A DNA stretch of 37,284 nt, taken from positions 1 to 37,284 of the forward strand of contig CALFTM010000017.1 of assembly GCA_937916355.1 (NCBI GenBank), read 5' to 3'. The position numbers and the translations under genes were made by a program. Source of the stretch: an uncultured Bacteroidales bacterium. Its GTDB lineage: Bacteria > Bacteroidota > Bacteroidia > Bacteroidales > Paludibacteraceae. The notes under the pieces were generated by a model that was given only the letters and a program-made list of their open reading frames with translations, did no database searches and was not told the DNA's origin. Shown piece after piece: positions 33,471 through 37,284 of this stretch; position 1 is the first letter of the stretch, and each line of letters begins with the position of its first letter.

Positions 33471-33729
33471 TTTTATAAATTATCTTAAAGAGGGTTCTTT
33501 CATTTCGAGGATATTTTGATTTTATTTCGAGTAGATCGCTGAACGAAAGAAGAGTGCAGTGATGACACTGTGACCAACTGACAAACAGCAAGTTGCCGAA
33601 GTAAATCAAAAAGTACCGAAAAGTTTTTCAACCCACGATTTGTACTTTTTTACTTAAAAAAACAATGAAATTATAAAATTCACCTTAAAAAAATCAGGGA
33701 CAAAGATAGAATTTCTAAAATAATCTTCA
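33471..33729. other. AT-rich divergent gap with two inverted repeats
   Basis: CAGTG-ATGA-CACTG (33557-33570) is a perfect short palindrome. AAAAAGTAC (33608-33616) pairs with GTACTTTTT (33642-33650) across 25 nt. Neither follows a gene end, so they are not ordinary terminators; they may be operator-like or incidental. No gene is evident in this gap. Confidence 0.35.
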
Positions 33730-33737
33730 TAAATTTG
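33730..33737 (+). promoter_or_regulatory. -7 element for the 132-residue protein
   Basis: TAAATTTG lies 14 nt before ATG 33752, predicting a leader of under 10 nt. No TTTG at -33. Confidence 0.4.
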
Positions 33738-33751
33738 TAGTGGAAGAATTT

Positions 33752-34150
33752 ATGAAACAGTCAATAAAAATATTATTTAAGTTTTGGGTTGCCGTAGTGA
33801 TTGTGCTTTCGGGTGCTTTTTATTATGGTGATGTGCAAGATGGAAACGTCCCTCTTGGTTCTCCGCAATTTTGCCTTTTGAGTGAAACGGAGGATGATGA
33901 CAAGACTTGCTTTTTTCTTGACGACTCAATTCTTCCTTCTCAATCTGCTAATATCTCTTACGAGAGACAATCTTTCTCAAGGTGTTCACTTAATTCAATG
34001 GGGCTTTACAAAAAAAAGTTCCCTTTGTTGGTTTCACAAGTGGATATGCGGGTTCGGTTGCAGAGGGTTTGTAATCATCAGAAAAAGATAAATTCGCAAA
34101 AGAAGAATAGAGGCTATTATATCTACCAGTTGGAAGAAATTATCATTTGA
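33752..34150 (+). CDS. Hypothetical single-span membrane or secreted protein
   Basis: 132 residues from ATG 33752; a GTG at 33740 would add four residues but lies within or next to the predicted transcription start. Residues about 7-27 are hydrophobic (ILFKFWVAVVIVLSGAFYY), either an anchor or a signal peptide. The remainder is polar with four Cys (in FCLL, KTCFF, RCSLN, RVCNH) and a basic C-terminus (QKKINSQKKNRG). I do not recognise it. The Cys set could form disulphides if the protein is exported. Confidence 0.45.
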   Translation: MKQSIKILFKFWVAVVIVLSGAFYYGDVQDGNVPLGSPQFCLLSETEDDDKTCFFLDDSILPSQSANISYERQSFSRCSLNSMGLYKKKFPLLVSQVDMRVRLQRVCNHQKKINSQKKNRGYYIYQLEEIII

Positions 34151-34325
34151 ACCATTTTTTTAGCAAAGTTTTTCGCTTTGCAAAAAGATTGAAGTATCGT
34201 TCGTCTTTTTTGCAGTTTAGATGGATGAACGTAAGATTCACTTATAAGGTGGGTTATTTAAAAAATTTTGGGAGTGTGTATATGCTTCCTCTAAACTTTG
34301 TTGTAAACTTAAAAAACTAAAAAAA

Positions 34326-34871
34326 ATGGAAGAAAATGATTTGATAAAAAATAATATGTCAATAGAGGAGAGAATTTCAGAAGATACCCAAAGGGTCATC
34401 TGTAAGTCGCAAATTTCGCCAATTGCTTGGGTTCTAACGTTCGTTGGTGTGGCTCTTTTCGCTCTTTCTGTTACTCCGTATGTTCCAGAGGGAATGGTTT
34501 CATTAATCGTCAGCTCTCTCGGTATTTTTCTTTTCATTGTCGGTGTCGTAAAATTGTTTAACAAAGAGGTAAAATTCTTTGATAAAGATACGATGAGCCA
34601 ATTAGAGAAGAAGATTTTTTTCTTTGAAAATTCTGATACAAGTAAAGTTATCCATTTGTATAAAGAGAAAAAATTTGAAGAGATGGCAAATTTGAGGCAA
34701 ACGGAAAATTCTGGAATCGTTATGCATCTCTATGGTGCTGAAGAAGGTAGTCTCTACTATTCTTTATTGATGAAATACGAACCTTATGAGTATGTGGCTG
34801 TACAAGACTTGGGGGTGCATACAGACGTTAAGGAGATAGAGTCATTGAAGAAGTTGAGCGTTTGTTCATAA
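34326..34871 (+). CDS. Hypothetical protein with two membrane segments
   Basis: 181 residues. A soluble N-terminus of about 30 residues leads into two membrane helices (about 33-50 and 57-77) joined by a short turn (PYVPEG), then a cytoplasmic or periplasmic tail of about 100 residues with coiled-coil tendency (DTMSQLEKKIFFFENSDTSK) and YKEKKFEEMANLRQ. No known domain recognised. It stands alone, 175 nt after the previous gene, with a strong terminator behind it. Confidence 0.6.
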   Translation: MEENDLIKNNMSIEERISEDTQRVICKSQISPIAWVLTFVGVALFALSVTPYVPEGMVSLIVSSLGIFLFIVGVVKLFNKEVKFFDKDTMSQLEKKIFFFENSDTSKVIHLYKEKKFEEMANLRQTENSGIVMHLYGAEEGSLYYSLLMKYEPYEYVAVQDLGVHTDVKEIESLKKLSVCS

Positions 34872-34898
34872 TTTTTAAAAAGTTCGTTAATTGATGAT

Positions 34899-34940
34899 AA
34901 AGAGAGCATTGAGGTCAAACTTTGCTCTCTTTTGTTTTTA
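34899..34940 (+). terminator. Terminator after the two-span hypothetical gene
   Basis: AAAGAGAGCA (34899-34908) pairs with TGCTCTCTTT (34923-34932) across 14 nt, followed by TGTTTTT. Confidence 0.8.
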
Positions 34941-34999
34941 GGTAAAGATTTTGTATTTGCCGTTTTGATGTTTCGGATTGCTTGTTGCCGTTTAAGTGA

Positions 35000-35029
35000 T
35001 TGGATTTTCCAAAGTTTTGTGTAATTTTG
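35000..35029 (+). promoter_or_regulatory. Promoter of pyk
   Basis: TTGG (35000-35003) about 18 nt before TAATTTTG (35022-35029). The -7 box is perfect, the -33 box partial. The start would be near 35036 with a leader of about 37 nt. Confidence 0.5.
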
Positions 35030-35072
35030 CACTTCCGAATTTTTGTTGAAAAAATATTAAAATAACAGGACA

Positions 35073-36518
35073 ATGGATAAGCAGACGAAGATTATCGCGA
35101 CAATTTCTGATTTAAGATGTGAGCAGAGTTTTATTCAGTCCCTTTTCGATGAGGGAATGAATGTGGTGAGAATGAATTCTGCCCATATTGAAGAGGAGGG
35201 TTTCGATAGAATCATCAATAACACAAGGGCGGTCTCCAATGAAATCGGTATCTTGATGGACACGAAAGGCCCGGAAGTTCGTACAACTAAATGTGACGAA
35301 CCGATTGAAATTCGGACCGGAGATATCTTAAAGATGAAGGGTGCTCCAGACGAGGTATCTACGAAGGAGATGATTTGCGTTAGTTACAAGGATTTTGTGA
35401 AAGATGTTTCTGTTGGTAGCGATATTTTGTTTGATGATGGCGAAATAGATGTGAAGGTGATAAGCAAAACGGAAGAGTTTTTGTTGTGCGAGGCGATGAA
35501 TGATGGTTCGCTTGGTAGCCGAAAGAGTGTCAATGTGCCGGGTGTCCGCATAAATTTGCCTTCCTTGACAGAAAAGGATAAGAAGAACATCCTTTTTGCG
35601 ATTGATAGGGACATTGATTTCATTGCACACTCTTTTGTGAGAAATAAACAAGATGTTTTGGATATCCAATCAATTTTGGATGCACATAAAAGTCCGATAA
35701 AGATTATTGCCAAAATTGAAAATCAGGAGGGTGTTGATAATATTGATGAGATTCTTGAAGTGGCGTATGGTGTGATGGTTGCTCGTGGGGATCTTGGTAT
35801 CGAAATCGCACAAGAAAAGATCCCGAGCATTCAGCGTGTGTTGATCAGAAAGTGTGTGGTGGCTAAAAAACCGGTTATCGTCGCAACTCAGATGCTCCAT
35901 TCCATGATCAAAAATCCTCGCCCGACGAGAGCCGAGGTGACTGATGTCGCAAATGCGATTTTCTATCGTACTGATGCTTTGATGTTGAGCGGGGAGACAG
36001 CCTATGGAAAGTATCCCGTAGAAGCGGTTCGCACAATGTCTAAAGTTGCTTCGGAGGCAGAAAAGACGAAGCTGAAGGACAACGATATTAAAATACCTTA
36101 CCTTCGTGATGAGGATGACATAACCTCTTTTTTGGCGAAACAGGCGGTTAAGTCTCAGGAACTTTTGAACACGAAGGCTATTATTACAGATAGTTATACG
36201 GGGAAAACGGCCCGCTATCTTGCTGCCTATCGAGGCGTGAATCCTATTTTGGCAATATGTTATAAGGAGAGATTGGTGCGTCAATTGGCTCTTTCCTATG
36301 GTGTCACCCCGATTTTTCAAGAGGAGAAGGAGGATACGAGACACTATTTCTTTGCGGCATTGAAGATGCTGATTGAAAATGGTTATTTGAAATTTAGTGA
36401 TAAAGTGGCCTATTTGAGTGGAAGCCAAAATTTGGGAGGCGGTACAACTTTCTTAGAAGTGAACAGTATCGATAATATCTTCTCTAATCAAAAGGAGTAT
36501 CTGTTGCCTAATTTTTAA
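35073..36518 (+). CDS. pyk: Pyruvate kinase
   Basis: 481 residues, normal length. Active-site features are all visible: RMNSAH with Arg33, Asn35 and Ser36; DTKGPEVRT; AKIENQEGVDNIDEIL holding the catalytic Lys/Glu pair; VARGDLGIEI; ATQMLHSMIKNPRPTRAEV; MLSGETAYGKYP; and a C-terminal allosteric-type domain. It transfers phosphate from PEP to ADP in the last step of glycolysis. Own promoter. A tiny membrane-peptide gene follows 27 nt downstream and may share the transcript. Confidence 0.97.
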   Translation: MDKQTKIIATISDLRCEQSFIQSLFDEGMNVVRMNSAHIEEEGFDRIINNTRAVSNEIGILMDTKGPEVRTTKCDEPIEIRTGDILKMKGAPDEVSTKEMICVSYKDFVKDVSVGSDILFDDGEIDVKVISKTEEFLLCEAMNDGSLGSRKSVNVPGVRINLPSLTEKDKKNILFAIDRDIDFIAHSFVRNKQDVLDIQSILDAHKSPIKIIAKIENQEGVDNIDEILEVAYGVMVARGDLGIEIAQEKIPSIQRVLIRKCVVAKKPVIVATQMLHSMIKNPRPTRAEVTDVANAIFYRTDALMLSGETAYGKYPVEAVRTMSKVASEAEKTKLKDNDIKIPYLRDEDDITSFLAKQAVKSQELLNTKAIITDSYTGKTARYLAAYRGVNPILAICYKERLVRQLALSYGVTPIFQEEKEDTRHYFFAALKMLIENGYLKFSDKVAYLSGSQNLGGGTTFLEVNSIDNIFSNQKEYLLPNF

Positions 36519-36545
36519 GATTTCAATAATTCAATATTTTAAAGT

Positions 36546-36692
36546 ATGAATAGCGTTGTTAAAAAGATAAGTTTTGTAGTCTTGATTGGACTGGCAGTCT
36601 TTTTCTTGTTTTTCTTTGATTTCTTGTTTTCCTTTGACGGAGCAGAAGATGCCAAACAAGAAGAGGGCTGTAGTGTTGAAAGTACTCGCTGA
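36546..36692 (+). CDS. 48-residue single-span membrane peptide
   Basis: ATG 36546 to TGA 36692: basic start MNSVVKK, a strongly hydrophobic Phe-rich span (about 9-30, with LAVFFLFFFDFLF), then an acidic tail DGAEDAKQEEGCSVESTR. The positive-inside pattern suggests the N-terminus faces the cytoplasm. It begins 27 nt after pyk and ends before the REP-like repeats. Not recognised; plausible small membrane protein, but short open frames in AT-rich DNA can be accidental. Confidence 0.4.
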   Translation: MNSVVKKISFVVLIGLAVFFLFFFDFLFSFDGAEDAKQEEGCSVESTR

Positions 36693-36723
36693 TTTTCGTC
36701 TTTTGTATTTCAGTTGCACAAGA

Positions 36724-36746
36724 GTCGGGGCGAATCGCATTCGCCC
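36724..36746. repeat. REP-like palindromic repeat, copy 1
   Basis: A 23-bp unit containing GGGCGAAT-CGC-ATTCGCCC, an 8-bp perfect stem with a 3-nt loop. An identical 23-bp copy lies at 36780-36802. It could also cap the pyk transcript (TATCTTTT follows). Confidence 0.75.
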
Positions 36747-36779
36747 TATCTTTTGAAACGAATCGCAATCCTCCCCGTC

Positions 36780-36802
36780 GTCGGGGCGAATCGCATTCGC
36801 CC
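36780..36802. repeat. REP-like palindromic repeat, copy 2
   Basis: Identical to copy 1 over 23 bp. Between the copies are a partial match (GAATCGCAAT at 36750-36759) and, overlapping copy 2, a small CCCCG-TCGT-CGGGG hairpin, giving a compact paired arrangement like bacterial REP doublets. Confidence 0.75.
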
Positions 36803-37095
36803 AGTTTTAATTACTTCTGCTAACATATATACTAATCCTCCCCTTTAGTTTCAAGTTTCATGATCCATGGATTTGGTGCGCGTTTCAGGTGTCAAGTCAC
36901 CGCCCAGTCGTATTTTCAATCCGACCGCACCGAATACCGGCATTTTCAAATCCAAAACATTAGTTTGAGAGCCCAAAAGTTCCAGCTTTCGCATAGATGG
37001 GAGGAAAGTTAAAAAAAATCATTAAAAAATATTTTCTTGATTACAAGCGAGTTAGTGAATTTTTACAAATATTTTCAAAAAAATCCGTCCGAACA

Positions 37096-37127
37096 TTTGT
37101 CTAAGAATAAAAAAGCGCCTATCTTTG
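37096..37127 (+). promoter_or_regulatory. Consensus-perfect promoter, probably of an rRNA operon
   Basis: TTTG (37096-37099), exactly 20 nt, TATCTTTG (37120-37127): the best promoter in the window, preceded by AT-rich DNA resembling an UP element. The expected start is near 37134. Confidence 0.75.
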
Positions 37128-37133
37128 CACTCG

Positions 37134-37284
37134 CTTTCGGAAAGGAAGCGCGGTCGATGCCGGAGGGCAGAGTCGCGTCAAGAAGAGAGAGATCTTTGAG
37201 GGAATTGATCGAGACAGCAGCGGCCGACAATGAAGTCGGTCAAACAAGGAAAGGTAAAGAAAAACCGTCAACCAATACGGCGTC
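37134..37284 (+). other. Structured leader, probably of a 16S rRNA operon beyond the edge
   Basis: The last 150 bases are GC-richer, have no meaningful open frame, and contain short hairpins (CGCTT...AAGCG at about 37130-37150; CCGAC-AATGAA-GTCGG near 37226-37241) and a GATCTTTGAGGGAATTGATC segment like the GATCTTTGA boxes I know from Bacteroidota 16S leaders. No 16S sequence itself is in the window. Confidence 0.45.

Larger units (their letters stand above)
36693..37095. other. Non-coding stretch between pyk unit and the right-edge promoter
   Basis: About 400 bp. It holds two REP-like palindromes (36724-36802), then a stretch with a 47-codon minus-strand open frame (36851-36994, unsupported as a gene), and finally a very AT-rich block (about 37010-37085) that could act as an UP-like element for the promoter at 37096-37127. 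Confidence 0.5.

Noticed and set aside
36531..36768. Minus-strand open frames of 69 codons over the pyk downstream region
   Set aside because: They run through the REP-like palindrome and antisense to the small membrane peptide, with no motif or start signal.

Overview
The window reads as chromosome of a Bacteroidales (Bacteroidota) bacterium. Evidence: promoters of the Bacteroidota type (TTTG, about 19-21 nt, then TAnnTTTG) precede many genes; starts mostly lack a Shine-Dalgarno; there are several N-terminal lipoproteins, some with acidic residues after the lipid-bearing Cys; there is an AraC-type hybrid two-component sensor of the kind known from this phylum; and the hpt-adk and phenylacetate-CoA ligase/ACT neighbour pairs fit the phylum. 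The exception is the left edge (1-724). This is a truncated GldA-like dehydrogenase with very different codon choice and a strong AGGAGG ribosome site, suggesting transferred DNA or an assembly junction.

Layout. 1-2583 (minus): truncated dehydrogenase, double-ACT protein, phenylacetate-CoA ligase. 2706-4911 (plus): PspC-domain protein and uvrB. 5206-7867 (plus): three tandem paralogous surface-type lipoproteins, two with a GAGGTT/AACCTC stem-loop leader. 7973-9358 (minus): MATE transporter. 9482-9658 (plus): 58-residue winged-helix-like protein. 9741-14865 (minus): predicted outer-membrane barrel protein, two tandem sodium-coupled NSS transporters, MurC/Mpl-like ligase. 15219-22469 (plus): likely operon of a giant alpha-2-macroglobulin lipoprotein, PgeF and ApbE. 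22515-28829 (plus): hybrid two-component system overlapping terC, then hpt and adk. 28906-29979 (plus): CE2-like esterase. 29989-32128 (minus): FecCD permease and binding lipoprotein without an ATPase, divergent from a TetR regulator with a palindromic operator candidate. 33084-34871: three unrecognised envelope-type proteins. 35073-36692: pyruvate kinase and a 48-residue membrane peptide. 36724-36802: twin REP-like palindromes. 37096-37284: a consensus-perfect promoter and structured leader, probably of an rRNA operon whose 16S gene would lie beyond the edge.

The window is mostly housekeeping and envelope biology: DNA repair, nucleotide salvage, glycolysis, peptidoglycan recycling and editing, flavinylation, transport. 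I found no CRISPR array, transposase, phage module, tRNA or obvious defence island. The items most worth a second look are the foreign-looking dehydrogenase, the lipoprotein triplet with its shared leader fold, the macroglobulin whose thioester site reads CAEH rather than CxEQ, the sensor-TerC coupling, and the ATPase-less uptake pair.
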